This document shows, piece by piece, positions 8,376 to 19,077 of a stretch of DNA of 64,000 nucleotides; the first letter of the stretch is position 1; the number at the start of each line of letters is the position of its first letter. The notes beneath the pieces were generated by a model. That model was not told the DNA's origin and searched no databases. It saw nothing but the letters and a program-made list of their open reading frames with translations. The position numbers were made by a program, and so were the translations under genes. The DNA is from Mesorhizobium intechi. GTDB lineage: Bacteria > Pseudomonadota > Alphaproteobacteria > Rhizobiales > Rhizobiaceae. The stretch is from assembly GCF_002879535.1 (NCBI RefSeq), contig NZ_PNOT02000061.1, forward strand, positions 1-64,000. Reading direction: 5' to 3'.

Positions 8376-9152
8376 ATGGGTCGCTTTGACGGAGCAACGG
8401 TGCTCATCACGGGTGCGGCCGGCGGCCTTGGCCGGGGTGCCGCGAAAGCCTTTGCCAGCGAGGGCGCACGGCTGGTGCTGTCGGACATCGACGAAAAGGC
8501 GCTCGCCGATCTCGCCGCGACCTTGCCCGCCGAGACGGCGTTCCTGGCCGGCAACGTAGCGGACGAAAACTTGTCCGAGGACCTGGTCCGGCTGGCGGTC
8601 GAAAGATTCGGCAGGCTGGACGTCGCAATGAACAATGCCGGCATCGTCCAGAGTTTCGTGCGCCTGCCGCAGATTCCGTCGGACGAGGCCCGCCGCGTGC
8701 TCGAGATCGACCTGCTTGGCGTGTTCTATGCCATGAAGCACCAGATTCCGTGGATGGAGCGGCAGTTCAGGGCGACGGCCAAGGGCGGCGCCATCGTCAA
8801 CATCGCCTCGGTCGCCGGCCTGGTCGGCGCGCCGAAACTCTCGGTCTATGCCGCCGCCAAGCATGGTGTCGTCGGGCTGACCAAATCGGCGGCCGCCGAA
8901 TATGCGACCAAGGGTGTGCGCATCAACGCCATCTGCCCGGCCCACACAAGGACGGCAATGTTGGATGGTTTCGTGCGCGCATCGCGTGCCCCGGAGGAAG
9001 AGGCGTTGGCCGAACTGACGCGCGGCGTGCCGATGAAACGCGTGGCGGAGATCGACGAAATCATCGCCGCCATCCTCTTCGCCGCCGACCCGGCCAACTC
9101 CTTCATGACCGGCCACGCACTGGCCATAGACGGCGGCGTCGGCGCCATCTGA
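8376..9152 (+). CDS. SDR family oxidoreductase
   Basis: 258 residues. The glycine-rich TGAAGGLGRG is at about 11-20, NNAGIV near 90, and the catalytic YAAAKHG near 160, ending in IDGGVGAI. AGGGAG precedes the ATG, 12 bases after the kinase stop. It is the second SDR of the operon and differs from the first, so each probably serves a separate oxidation step. The nearest described arrangement is the SDR of levulinic-acid type operons; the true substrate is unknown. Confidence 0.9.
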   Translation: MGRFDGATVLITGAAGGLGRGAAKAFASEGARLVLSDIDEKALADLAATLPAETAFLAGNVADENLSEDLVRLAVERFGRLDVAMNNAGIVQSFVRLPQIPSDEARRVLEIDLLGVFYAMKHQIPWMERQFRATAKGGAIVNIASVAGLVGAPKLSVYAAAKHGVVGLTKSAAAEYATKGVRINAICPAHTRTAMLDGFVRASRAPEEEALAELTRGVPMKRVAEIDEIIAAILFAADPANSFMTGHALAIDGGVGAI

Positions 9153-9195
9153 CCACCGCCACCTTTACAATGCCGTTTGGGAACTTCCCCTGCCC

Positions 9196-9223
9196 TTGTC
9201 CGTTTCCGTACAGCGTATATAAT
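9196..9223 (+). promoter_or_regulatory. Sigma-70-like promoter of the TetR gene
   Basis: TTGTCC (9196-9201) and TATAAT (9218-9223) are separated by 16 bases, a good match to the housekeeping promoter, and lie 40 bases before the TetR start. The spacer contains CGTAC (9207-9211), a half of the CGTACNNGTACG palindromes seen at 9987-10061, so autoregulation is possible. Confidence 0.6.
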
Positions 9224-9262
9224 TTAGCCAGATACCGCCAACCCCACCGAAAGGCACCGGAC

Positions 9263-9907
9263 TTGCCGCTGAGCGTCCAGAAACGCCGCGAGAAACAGAA
9301 GGCCGAGCTGCGTTCCGAACTGGTCTCAGCCGCGCACAAGCTCGTCCAGGAAGAAGGCTATGAGGGCCTGACCATCCGCAAGCTGGCCAAGCGGGTCGGC
9401 TATGCGCCGATGTCGGTCTACTCCTATTTCGCCGACAAGCAGGACATTCTGTTTGCACTTGCCGAAGACGCGTTCGAGACGCTGGCCCGCCGCATCGAGG
9501 AGCACTCGTCAGACGATCCGATCGAAGCTTTGCAGGCGGTGATGACCGAATATGCCGCTTTCGGGCTCGGCAATCCCAATGAATATCGCACTGTCTTCAT
9601 GACCGAAAAGACGAGGCCGCCGGAAGGCCGGAGTTTTCAAGAAATGCACGAGGCCAACCCGGCGATGAAGGCGCTGATCACCCGGGTCGAGGCCTGCGTC
9701 GCCGCCGGAAAATTGCACGGCGATGCGCGCGCCATCGCAACGATGCTGTGGGCGGTCGGCCACGGCACGATCTCGTTGCTGATCACCTTTCCCTTCTACC
9801 CGTTCGGCGACCCGCATTCTTTCGTGAAACGCATGTGCGATTTCCAACTGGCCGCACTCAGCACCCAGAACGTGCCGCCATTGACCGACACACCGGTCAA
9901 CTGCTGA
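9263..9907 (+). CDS. TetR/AcrR family transcriptional regulator
   Basis: About 214 residues. The N-terminal helix-turn-helix is clear: LVQEEGYEGLTIRKLAKRVG, then APMSVYSYFADKQDI, followed by a helical ligand domain with a hydrophobic C-terminal part. The chosen start is TTG at 9263 with GAAAGG upstream. An ATG at 9170 would lie upstream of the likely promoter, so it is unlikely. It closes the plus-strand acyl-CoA operon but has its own promoter. It probably responds to an acyl-CoA or substrate of the cluster; the ligand is not known. Confidence 0.85.
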   Translation: MPLSVQKRREKQKAELRSELVSAAHKLVQEEGYEGLTIRKLAKRVGYAPMSVYSYFADKQDILFALAEDAFETLARRIEEHSSDDPIEALQAVMTEYAAFGLGNPNEYRTVFMTEKTRPPEGRSFQEMHEANPAMKALITRVEACVAAGKLHGDARAIATMLWAVGHGTISLLITFPFYPFGDPHSFVKRMCDFQLAALSTQNVPPLTDTPVNC

Positions 9908-9986
9908 ACGACATCTGCTTCGTTTCCACGCTTCCTCGCCACCCCCCGGCCAAACCGAGGGCAAATCCTTGGTTAACAAAAAGTTT

Positions 9987-10061
9987 ATCGTACGCGTACG
10001 ATCTTGACTTGAACTTCGCGATCGGAGGACGTATGTGTACGCAGCACCGTACATGTACGGT
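9987..10061. promoter_or_regulatory. Three CGTACNNGTACG palindromes before a small exported-protein gene
   Basis: Two perfect 16-bp palindromes, ATCGTACGCGTACGAT (9987-10002) and ACCGTACATGTACGGT (10046-10061), share the core CGTACNNGTACG. A third core with one mismatch, CGTATGTGTACG, is at 10030-10041. Centres are 41 and 18 bp apart. TTGACT at 10004-10009 follows the first copy. This is a typical layout for a TetR-type repressor, and the neighbouring TetR gene is the obvious candidate, but binding is inferred. Confidence 0.7.
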
Positions 10062-10092
10062 TTAACTTACCCGTCCAAAGCGGAGACTGACG

Positions 10093-10344
10093 ATGAAAAA
10101 GACACTCTTCACCCTCGCCGCCGTGCTGGCACTTTCCGGCTCGGCCTTCGCCGCCGGCACCACCACCCAGCCGGTCAAGCACCTGCCGGCCGCGACCTGC
10201 GTCGACACCAAGACCAATATGAAGCTGGATTGCGCCTCGACCGGCTCGGTCGAGAAGAAGGGTACCGCGGAAAATACCGATGAAGGCAAGGGCCCGCGCC
10301 TTGGCATCAGCATCAATCCCTGGATCCTGCCGAGCGCGTTCTAA
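10093..10344 (+). CDS. Small exported protein of unknown function
   Basis: 83 residues. A clear Sec signal peptide, MKKTLFTLAAVLALSGSAFA, is followed by a mature part of about 63 residues with two cysteines (in TCVDTK and LDCAST) that could form a disulfide, and a C-terminus ending in LPSAF. GGAG stands 8 bases before the ATG. I do not recognise a family. It follows the triple palindrome region, so it is probably tightly regulated. A GC-rich hairpin with a GTTT loop lies 18 bases past the stop (10362-10381) but has no T-run. Confidence 0.75.
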   Translation: MKKTLFTLAAVLALSGSAFAAGTTTQPVKHLPAATCVDTKTNMKLDCASTGSVEKKGTAENTDEGKGPRLGISINPWILPSAF

Positions 10345-10391
10345 GATCGACCGCACACCCCGCCCGGGGGTTTCCCCGGGCATGGACGAGA

Positions 10392-10814
10392 CAGCTGGCG
10401 CTGTACACCGCGACCAAGCATGCGATCGAAGGCCTGTCGGAATCGCTGTCCTCCGAACGTGAATCGCAGAACATCCTGCTCGAGCTGGTCGAACCCGGAG
10501 CCATGCGCACCACCAAGGTTCACGGCCAACACCATGGAGGCGTCACAGGCCGTTTCCGTGCCGGCAACAAGCTCTACTTCGACCACATGATGCGGTCGAT
10601 GATGAACGGCCCGCTCCCGGATGCGGATGAAGAACAGATCGTTGCGACGATCCATGCGGCGGCGACGCATCCATCAACCCGCCGGCGCCATCTCACCGGC
10701 CCGGACGCCGAGGAAATGGCGAGGCTGCGTTGGTCGGCCTCGGAAGACGAATATCTGTCGACCATGAACCGGTTGATGGGGCAGACCGCCTGGCGCGACG
10801 GCAATCCTGGCTGA
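10392..10814 (+). pseudogene. 5'-truncated SDR dehydrogenase remnant
   Basis: The frame reads LALYTATKHAIEGLSESLSS, the catalytic Tyr/Lys region of a short-chain dehydrogenase, and continues through a plausible SDR C-terminus (ELVEPGAMRTT, FDHMMRSMM) to a stop at 10814. The Rossmann half, with its glycine motif, NNAG and catalytic Ser, is missing. Upstream is the small exported-protein gene, not SDR sequence. The only in-frame ATG (10503) lies beyond the active site. This is best read as a decayed gene left by a deletion or replacement. Confidence 0.75.
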
Positions 10815-10856
10815 TCGCTTTGCGCCAAGGCTGCCAAGCGCCGCTATGGCCGGATG

Positions 10857-11906
10857 TCAGCCGACCGAGATCGGCAGCCTGCTGGCTGAACTCTCGAAGG
10901 CAGCGTCGATCAGCTTCTGCATGTCGGCGGCGCGGCGGAAGGACGGGTCGCCATTCTGCCCGGCATCCAGCGCGTCGACAAAACGCTGGGCGTTACGCTT
11001 CACATCGGGCAGGGCCAGTTCTCGCCAGACCTGAACATCGACATCCTCTCCCAGGCACGCCGACAGTCGCGCTGCCTTGCCATCGGTCTCGACCTTGAGC
11101 GCTCCTTTGGTGCCATGCAGCGTCAGCGACAAGTCATTGCCATGGCCGGTTGTGTAGCGGCTCGCCATGACCGTCGCCAGCGCGCCGGATGCCAGCCGTG
11201 CCGTCATCGCCACACTGTCATTGGCGTCCAGCACATAGTCGCCGATCCGGTCGCCTTCGGCCTTCGCAAACGTCACCAGATCGGCGTGCAGGCTGACAAT
11301 ATCCTGGGCCGCGCCATAGGTGGCGAAATCGAGGATGTGGATGCCGACATCGCCCAGAACCCCGGTCGAGCCGTGCCGGGTCGACAGTCGCCACAGCCAT
11401 TTGTCCTCGACGCGCCAGTCGCCCCAGGATTTGCTGACCAGCCAGCTCTGCTTGTAGCTCGCCTCGACATGGCGCAATTCCCCGATCGTGCCCGCCAACA
11501 CCAGACGCCGTGCTTGCTGGATCGCCGGGGAATTGCGGTAGGTGAGATTGACCATGTTGACGAGGCCGGCGGCCTCGGCCGCTTCGGTCATGGCAAGCGC
11601 ATCGGCATGGTTCGGTGCCAGCGGCTTTTCGCAAAAGACATGTTTTCCCGCGGCAAGCAGCGCCAGCGTCGTCGCCTTGTGCACACCGTCCGGAGTCGCG
11701 TTGATGGCGGCGTCGAAATCGCCCCAGGCGATGGCAGCTCCAAGGCTCTCGAAAGAAGCGCCGATCTCGTTGGCAGCGGCAAACGCCGCGGCGCGGCCAG
11801 GCAGTTGATCGACGCAGGCGACAATGCTGCAGCCCCGAACCTTTGCGAACTCTTCGATATGATGTCCGGCGATCCAGCCGGTGCCGAGCAGGAGCAGGCG
11901 ATGCAT
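10857..11906 (-). CDS. thuB: Gfo/Idh/MocA family oxidoreductase, ThuB-like
   Basis: 349 residues. The N-terminal Rossmann motif LLGTGWIAGHH is at 5-15, the family hallmark EKPLAPN is near residue 93, and a C-terminal alpha/beta dimer domain follows. It is 16 bases downstream of the ThuA-like gene. In rhizobia the thuA-thuB pair oxidises trehalose, maltitol and sucrose isomers to 3-keto derivatives. The symbol rests mainly on this adjacency. The thuEFGK transporter genes are not in the window, so the pair could serve another sugar. Confidence 0.75.
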   Translation of the reverse strand: MHRLLLLGTGWIAGHHIEEFAKVRGCSIVACVDQLPGRAAAFAAANEIGASFESLGAAIAWGDFDAAINATPDGVHKATTLALLAAGKHVFCEKPLAPNHADALAMTEAAEAAGLVNMVNLTYRNSPAIQQARRLVLAGTIGELRHVEASYKQSWLVSKSWGDWRVEDKWLWRLSTRHGSTGVLGDVGIHILDFATYGAAQDIVSLHADLVTFAKAEGDRIGDYVLDANDSVAMTARLASGALATVMASRYTTGHGNDLSLTLHGTKGALKVETDGKAARLSACLGEDVDVQVWRELALPDVKRNAQRFVDALDAGQNGDPSFRRAADMQKLIDAAFESSASRLPISVG

Positions 11907-11922
11907 CAGATCAGGTTCCCCA

Positions 11923-12708
11923 TCAACTCAACCCCTTGTCGCCGTCGGCATGCAGGCGCAGGCCCTTCTGCACGATCTTCTCCTTGGCCTTGTCCGTCGG
12001 CACGTTCGGCGCATTGGTGATGCCGGACCAAGCGGGTGCCGGATTGTGCGCCCAGAGCACGGCATTGCGCAGCACCTGCTGCACGCCTTCATTGTGGTAG
12101 ATCGGATAGGTCTCGTGACCGGGCGAGAAATAGAAGATGCGGCCCGCGCCACGCTGGTAGGTCAGCCCGGACCGGAAGACCTCGCCGCCCTCGTACCAGG
12201 AGACGAACACCGTCTCCAGCGGCTCCGGCACCGCGAAGGGCTCGCCATACATTTCAGTCTCGCCGATCTCCAGGCATTCGCCGATGCCTTGCGCGATCGG
12301 GTGGCCGCGGTTGATCGCCCAGACACGCTCGCGCTCGCCCGCCTCGCGCCATTTCAGCGAACAGGGCGTGCCCATCAACCGCTTGAATATCTTCGAGTAA
12401 TGGCCGGAATGCAGCACGATCAGCCCCATGCCCTCCCAGACCCGCTTCTGCACGCGCTCGACGACCTCGTCCTTGACCTCGCCATGCGCGGCATGGCCCC
12501 ACCACAAAAGCACGTCGGTGCCGGCCAGGCGCTTCTCGCTCAGCCCGTGCTCGGGCTCCTGCAAGGTGGCGGTCGTTGCCTCGATGCCCTTGTCCTGGTT
12601 GAGCGCCGCGGCAATGGTGCCATGCATGGTCAAGGGATAGAGGTCGCGTACGGCGGCATTGGTCTGTTCATGGACGTTCTCGCCCCAGACAATAGCTTTT
12701 ATCGGCAT
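11923..12708 (-). CDS. thuA: ThuA family sugar utilisation protein
   Basis: 261 residues of the ThuA fold (class I glutamine amidotransferase-like). Family features include [28 protein letters not shown] and the C-terminal [18 protein letters not shown]. It probably works with the ThuB-like oxidoreductase on 3-keto sugars in the cytoplasm. GAGAGGAAA lies just upstream of the ATG, immediately after a LacI-type palindrome. The family is well recognised; the particular sugar is inference. Confidence 0.85.
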   Translation of the reverse strand: MPIKAIVWGENVHEQTNAAVRDLYPLTMHGTIAAALNQDKGIEATTATLQEPEHGLSEKRLAGTDVLLWWGHAAHGEVKDEVVERVQKRVWEGMGLIVLHSGHYSKIFKRLMGTPCSLKWREAGERERVWAINRGHPIAQGIGECLEIGETEMYGEPFAVPEPLETVFVSWYEGGEVFRSGLTYQRGAGRIFYFSPGHETYPIYHNEGVQQVLRNAVLWAHNPAPAWSGITNAPNVPTDKAKEKIVQKGLRLHADGDKGLS

Positions 12709-12718
12709 TTTTCCTCTC

Positions 12719-12730
12719 CAAAGCGCTTTG
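12719..12730. promoter_or_regulatory. LacI-family operator before thuA
   Basis: CAAAGCGCTTTG is a perfect 12-bp palindrome with the central CG and AAGCGCTT core usual for LacI/GalR-family repressors. It ends 10 bases before the thuA start and abuts its ribosome site. Rhizobial thu operons are controlled by a LacI-type regulator (ThuR); no such gene is in the window. Confidence 0.65.
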
Positions 12731-12785
12731 AATATCGCATCTGCCGAGGTCTTGTGAAGATGCCTTCGACCAAAATAACGGGAAA

Positions 12786-13651
<866 letters not shown>

Positions 13652-13659
<8 letters not shown>

Positions 13660-16645
13660 TGAGGCGGCCTCCCGTCTCGTCGAAGAACACCATGCCGGTA
13701 ACCTCCACTTCGATTACCCCGTTGGGCATCGGCACGTAGAGCGTATCGCCCATCCGGTCGCGGCCGCCGGCAACCAGCGCCAGCGCGATCGAACGGCCGC
13801 AATTCTGCGACCAGTAGCTGGACGTCACGTGGCCGATCATCTTCATCGGGATTGCCTGCTTCGGATCCTCGACGATCTGCGCGCCTTCCTCCAGCACCAC
13901 CTTCGGGTCCTTGGTCTTGAGACCGACCAGTTGCTTGCGGCCCTTGGCGACCAGGTCCGGCCGCGCCATGCCGCGGATGCCGACGAAGTCGGACTTCTTC
14001 TTGCCGACCGCCCAGTCGAGGCCGGCATCGTTCGGCGTCACCGTGCCGTCCGTATCCTGGCCGACGATGATGTAGCCCTTCTCGGCGCGCAGCACGTGCA
14101 TGGACTCCGTGCCGTAAGCGGTGGCGCCGTGCTTCTGGCCTTCGGCCCAAAGCGCTTCCCAGACAGCCTGGCCGTAATCGGCCGGCACATTGACCTCGAA
14201 GCCGCGCTCGCCGGTGAACGACATGCGGAACAGCCTTGTCGGCACGCCGCAGATCTTGCCTTCGCGCACCGACATGTGCGGCAGCGCTTCGTCGGACATG
14301 TCGATGCCTTCAACCAGCGGCGCGATGATGTCGCGCGATTTCGGTCCCTGCACCGCGATGACCGCCCACTGTTCTGTGATCGAGGTCAGCCAGACATTCA
14401 GATGCGGGAACTCGGTCTGGAGATAGTCTTCCATATGGTTCATGACGCGCGGCGCGCCGCCCGTCGTCGTCGTCACATGGAAGCGGTCCGGCGCCAGTCG
14501 GCCGACGACGCCGTCATCATAGATGAAGCCGTCCTCGCGCAGCATGATGCCATAGCGGCAGCGGCCGGGCTCCAGCTTCTCCCATGGATTGGTGTAAAGC
14601 AGTTCCATGAACTTGGCCGCATCCGGACCGACCACTTCGATCTTGCCGAGCGTCGAGGCGTCGAACAGGCCGGCCGTCGTGCGGACCGCGACGCATTCGC
14701 GGTCGACCGCGGCATGCATGTCCTCGCCGGCTTTCGGGAAATACCAGGCGCGCTTCCACTGGCCGACATCCTCGAAGACCGCGCCTTGCGCCTCGGCCCA
14801 CGGATGCGTCGCCGTCTTGCGCGTCGGGTCGAAAAGCGGCCCACGCGCATGGCTGACGATCGCGCCGAAGGTGACCGGCGTGTAGGGCGCGCGGAAAGTC
14901 GTCAGGCCGACCTCGGGGATCGGCTTGCCCAGCGTCTCCGCGGCGATCGCCAAACCGTGCATGTTGGAGGTCTTGCCCTGGTCGGTCGCCATGCCGTTGG
15001 TGGTGAAGCGCTTGACGTGCTCGATGGAGCGCATGCCCTCATGCACCGCCTGGCGGATGTCCTTGGCGGTGACGTCGTTCTGGAAGTCGACGAAGGCCTT
15101 CACCGTCGTGTCCGGCCCGGCGCCGGGCGCGGCGCCCAGCATGCCGCGCGACCAGCTTTCCGAGGCGTCGACCTTCGGCTTCACGCCCTTGGCGCTCTTC
15201 GCGCCGGAATCCCTGGCGGCCTTGGCGCCCGCCGCATAGGCCTCGTCCACCGACGCCGACAAGCCGTCCGTGCCATTGCAGGCACCGACGGAAACGCAAT
15301 CCTGCGCATAGGTGCCGGGCACGAAGCGCTTGGTCTCGTCGTTGAAGGCGACCTTGCCGCGCGACTGCGAGAACAGATGCACCGACGGCGTCCAGCCGGC
15401 CGACATCAGGATGGCATCAACGGAAATGGTGCGCTCGCCGCCGCCATTCTTCGGCTGCACGGTCATGGAGGACACGCGCAATTTGCCGCCGGCGCGGATC
15501 ACCGCGCGGCCGAAATTGATCTCGATGCCGAGCGCCCGCGCCTCGTCGATCACCGGACCGGTCGGGTTGTCGCGCAGATCGACGATCGCCGCGATGTTGA
15601 CGCCGGCCTTTTTCAGATCGATCGCCGCGGCGTAAGCCGAGTCATTGGCCGTATAGACGCCGACATTCCTGCCGACCGCCACGCCATAATGGTTGAGGAA
15701 GGTGCGCGCGGCGCCCGCCAGCATAATGCCCGGCCGATCATTGTTGGCGAACACCATGTGCCGTTCGATGGCGCCCGAGGCCAGCACGACGCGCTTGGCC
15801 CGCACCTGCCACAGCCGCTCGCGCGGCAAGTCGTGCCCAGGAGCCTTCAAATGGTCGCCGACGCGCTCGACCAGGCCGACGAAATTCTGCGCGTAATAGC
15901 CAAAAGCCGTGGTGCGCGACAGCACGCGGACATTGTCCATGGCGCCCAGCCTGGCGATTGCCGCTTGTGCCCAGGCAAAACCGTCCTGGCCGTCGATCCT
16001 GGCACCCGTCTCGAACCGCAGGCTGCCGCCGAACTCGGCCTGCTCGTCGGCGAGGATGACGCGCACGCCGGTCTCGGCCGCAGCCAAGGCCGCCGCGATG
16101 CCGGCGGCACCGCCGCCCAACACCAGAACGTCGCAATGCGCGTAGCGCGACGAATAATGGTCGGGATCGGGCTTGTCGGGCGAAACGCCAAGGCCGGCGG
16201 CTTCGCGGATCTTGGGTTCGTAGAGGCTTTTCCAGGCCGCCTTCGGCCACATGAAGGTCTTATAATAGAAGCCGGCGGAAAACATCGGCGATGCCAGGTC
16301 GTTGACCGCGCCGACATCGAAGGACAGCGACGGCCAGCGGTTCTGCGAATTGGCGGCGAGCCCGTCATAGAGCTCCTGCACGGTGGCGCGCACATTCGGC
16401 GTCTTGCGCGCGTCGTCGCGTACGATCTGCACCAGCGCGTTGGGCTCTTCCGCGCCGGCCGACAGGAAGCCGCGCGGCCGGTGGTACTTGAACGAGCGGC
16501 CGACCAGATGCACGCCATTGGCAAGCAGCGCGGACGCCAGCGTATCGCCTTCTATGCCGGTGTAGGACTGGCCGTCGAAGCTGAACCGCGCGGTTTTGGC
16601 CTGGCTGAGGCGACCGGCTCTCGGGATGCGGAACGCGCCGCTCAT
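13652..16645 (-). CDS. soxA: Sarcosine oxidase alpha subunit
   Basis: 997 residues, full length. An N-terminal 2Fe-2S-like region occupies about the first 100 residues (FDGQSYTGIEGDTLASAL). A pyridine-nucleotide/FAD domain has VLGGGAAGIAAALAAAETG near 175-193. A C-terminal aminomethyltransferase (GcvT) domain runs from about residue 610 (GLFDASTLGKIEVVGPDA, then GERGFEVNVP), where tetrahydrofolate accepts the methylene group. The enzyme demethylates sarcosine to glycine with release of H2O2 and 5,10-methylene-THF. It overlaps soxD by 4 bases. Confidence 0.95.
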
Positions 16646-16938
16646 TTGGCAACTCCCGGGAGCTTGGCGGGTTTGGGTTCGCCGGCCTTGTAGGTCATGA
16701 CGAACTTGTCGGTGACGGTGTCACGCACCGCGTTGAAGAAGCGCGCGCAGCCATGCATGTGCCGCCAGCGCTCATAGATGATGCCCTTGGGATTGGAGCG
16801 GATGAAGAAGAACTTCTCGAAATCGTCGTCGCTCTCGCCTGACATGTTGGCCGAGCGCGCAATATGCGCCTCGCCGGCGTTGCGGAATTCGAGCTCCGGG
16901 CGCTCTTCCTCGCAATAGGGGCAGCGGATGAGAAGCAT
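16642..16938 (-). CDS. soxD: Sarcosine oxidase delta subunit
   Basis: 98 residues. The N-terminus MLLIRCPYCEEERPELEF carries the CxxC that helps bind zinc in SoxD, and the middle RWRHMHGCARFFNAVRDT is the family hallmark. It is the small zinc subunit of the heterotetramer. The chosen ATG gives the normal SoxD N-terminus. The gene is 64 bases downstream of soxB and overlaps soxA. Confidence 0.93.
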   Translation of the reverse strand: MLLIRCPYCEEERPELEFRNAGEAHIARSANMSGESDDDFEKFFFIRSNPKGIIYERWRHMHGCARFFNAVRDTVTDKFVMTYKAGEPKPAKLPGVAK

Positions 16939-17002
16939 TCTGTTTGTTCCTACAATTCGCCGTGGCCGATGGCCGGTTGCTCGCAAAGCCTCTCGGCAGC
17001 CA

Positions 17003-18256
17003 TTAGTGCGCCACCGCCGCCGCCGCCGCCTCGTCGATGAGCCGGCCGGTGCGGAAGCGCTCGATGGTGAAGGGCGCGTTGATCGGATGCGGATCGTCCT
17101 TGGCGATGGTGTGGGCAAAGACGTGGCCCGAACCCGGCGTCGCCTTGAAGCCGCCCGTGCCCCATCCGCAATTGACGTAGAGGCCGGGCACGGGTGTCTT
17201 GGCCAGGATCGGCGAGCGGTCGGGCGTCACGTCGACGATGCCGCCCCACGAGCGCAGCATCTTCATGCGCGTGAAGATCGGGAACATCTCGCAGATGGCA
17301 TCGAGCGTATGCTGCAATATGTGCAGGCCGCCCGTCTGCGAATACGAGACATATTGGTCGGTGCCGGCGCCGATCACCAGCTCGCCCTTGTCGGACTGCG
17401 AGATATAGGCGTGCACGGTGTTGGACATGACCACGCATGGCACCACGGGCTTCACCGGCTCCGACACCAGCGCCTGCAGTGGATAGCTTTCCAGCGGCAT
17501 GCGCACGCCGGCCATGTTCATGATGACCGAGGAATGGCCGGCGGCGACCACGCCGACCTTCTTGGCGCCGATGAAGCCGCGCGTCGTGTCGACGCCCATG
17601 ACTGCGCCGTTGGCGGCCCGCTTGACGCCGGTGACCTCGCAATTCTGGATGATGTGGACGCCGCGCGCCGAGGCGCCGCGCGCATAGCCCCAGGCGACGG
17701 CGTCATGGCGCGCCGTGCCGCCGCGCCGCTGCAGCGCCGCACCGACCACCGGATAGCGCGCATCCCGTGAGATGTTGAGCGGCGGGCAGAATTCCTTCGC
17801 CTGCTCCGGCGACAGCCATTCATTGTCGATGCCGTTAAGCCGGTTGGCGTGGACATGGCGCTTCAGCACCTGGATGTCGTGCACATTGTGCGCCAGCATC
17901 ATCACGCCGCGCGCCGAATACATGACGTTGTAGTTGAGCTCCTGGCTGAGCCCGTCCCAGAGCTTCAGCGCATGGTCGTAGATGCCGGCGCTTTCGTCAT
18001 AGAGATAGTTGGAGCGGATGATGGTGGTGTTGCGCCCGGTGTTGCCGCCGCCGAGCCAGCCCTTTTCAAGCACCGCGACATTGGTGATGCCATGCACCGT
18101 GGCCAGATAATAGGCGGTGGCCAGACCATGGCCACCGGCGCCGACGATGATGACGTCATATTCCTTCTTGGGCTCCGGCGAGGACCACTGCTCCTCCCAA
18201 CCCTTGTGGCCGCGCATGGCCTCGCGGGCGATGGCGAATACCGAATATTTTTTCAA
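17003..18256 (-). CDS. soxB: Sarcosine oxidase beta subunit
   Basis: 417 residues if translation starts at TTG 18256, giving [20 protein letters not shown], the standard SoxB N-terminus, with GAGGG upstream. A longer in-frame ATG at 18289 would add 11 residues not usual for the family. The FAD-binding motif [19 protein letters not shown] is at about 34-52. [12 protein letters not shown] contains His184, which matches the region where the covalent FMN is attached in studied enzymes. This is the catalytic subunit that oxidises sarcosine. First gene of the soxBDAG operon. Confidence 0.93.
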   Translation of the reverse strand: MKKYSVFAIAREAMRGHKGWEEQWSSPEPKKEYDVIIVGAGGHGLATAYYLATVHGITNVAVLEKGWLGGGNTGRNTTIIRSNYLYDESAGIYDHALKLWDGLSQELNYNVMYSARGVMMLAHNVHDIQVLKRHVHANRLNGIDNEWLSPEQAKEFCPPLNISRDARYPVVGAALQRRGGTARHDAVAWGYARGASARGVHIIQNCEVTGVKRAANGAVMGVDTTRGFIGAKKVGVVAAGHSSVIMNMAGVRMPLESYPLQALVSEPVKPVVPCVVMSNTVHAYISQSDKGELVIGAGTDQYVSYSQTGGLHILQHTLDAICEMFPIFTRMKMLRSWGGIVDVTPDRSPILAKTPVPGLYVNCGWGTGGFKATPGSGHVFAHTIAKDDPHPINAPFTIERFRTGRLIDEAAAAAVAH

Positions 18257-18473
18257 CGTCGCAACCCTCGCGCCAAAACGGCATGGCATATGGCGGCAGG
18301 GCGTTCACTCGGCCCCGGCGCGCGAGGTGTATCACTAGCGAAACGACGCTGCCACCCTTGCGCTGTTTGCGACGGCGCTTGCCGTTTTGCGCCACGACGA
18401 GAAAGACCATCAGGGCTGGTTGCCGCGGCTGCCTTCAGCCACATTGTCCGTCGCGCGATTCTGGAGAACCGAT

Positions 18474-18842
18474 ATGGGCAATGCGTGGTGGAATCTGACC
18501 TTGCGCTTCCTGCTGGAGCTTGCCGCCCTGCTTGGCCTCGGCATTGCCGGCTGGCACCTTTCCGAGGGATGGTGGCGCTGGGCCCTGGCTTTGGCCTTGC
18601 CGATCATCGCGGCCGTGCTGTGGGGTACTTTCGCGGTGCTCAACGACCCAAGCCGGTCGGGCCGCGCACCGGTGCCGGTTCCGGGCACGGTGCGGCTGGC
18701 GCTCGAACTGGTCATCCTGTTCGGCGGCGCTGCCGGATTCTATGTCGCGGGTCACATGGCCACGGGCATCGTCGTCGCCCTGCTCATTGCCATCAGCTAC
18801 GCATGTTCGCTCGACCGGCTAGGCTGGCTGCTGAAGCAGTAG
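18474..18842 (+). CDS. YrdB-like (DUF2568) small membrane protein
   Basis: 122 residues with four hydrophobic helices; LNDPSRSGRAPVPVPG is the cytoplasmic or periplasmic loop typical of the YrdB/DUF2568 family, followed by VRLALELVILFGGAAGFYVAG. GGAG lies seven bases before the ATG. Function of the family is unknown. It is monocistronic and divergent from soxB. The same frame stays open for 41 codons beyond its TAG stop; I treat that as chance. Confidence 0.75.
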   Translation: MGNAWWNLTLRFLLELAALLGLGIAGWHLSEGWWRWALALALPIIAAVLWGTFAVLNDPSRSGRAPVPVPGTVRLALELVILFGGAAGFYVAGHMATGIVVALLIAISYACSLDRLGWLLKQ

Positions 18843-19077
18843 GTCAAGTCAACGCTGCCTTCGCAGGGATCGGGCGGTTCCTCCCCGCCGCATCTGCGAC
18901 CGAGCATCCCGATCGCTGGCGAAACCGCGCTGTTCGCCGACGGCGGCGTCTCGATCAACCGGACGTGAAGTTTTTTACGGCGAACAGGCCGGTTCGCCGC
19001 TTTGCCGCAGGCACCCGGTCTTGCTTTTTCCGCGCGATTTGGCGATTCCGTTTCGTGTCGAAACGGGTCCCGAAATC

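Noticed and set aside
10362..10381. GC-rich 8-bp hairpin with GTTT loop after the small exported-protein gene as a terminator
   Set aside because: The stem is perfect but no T-run follows on either strand, so intrinsic termination is not supported.
18843..18968. Open extension of the YrdB-like frame beyond its TAG stop for 41 codons, suggesting stop read-through
   Set aside because: GC-rich DNA keeps frames open by chance. The extension has no hydrophobic or conserved pattern and no read-through signal is visible.
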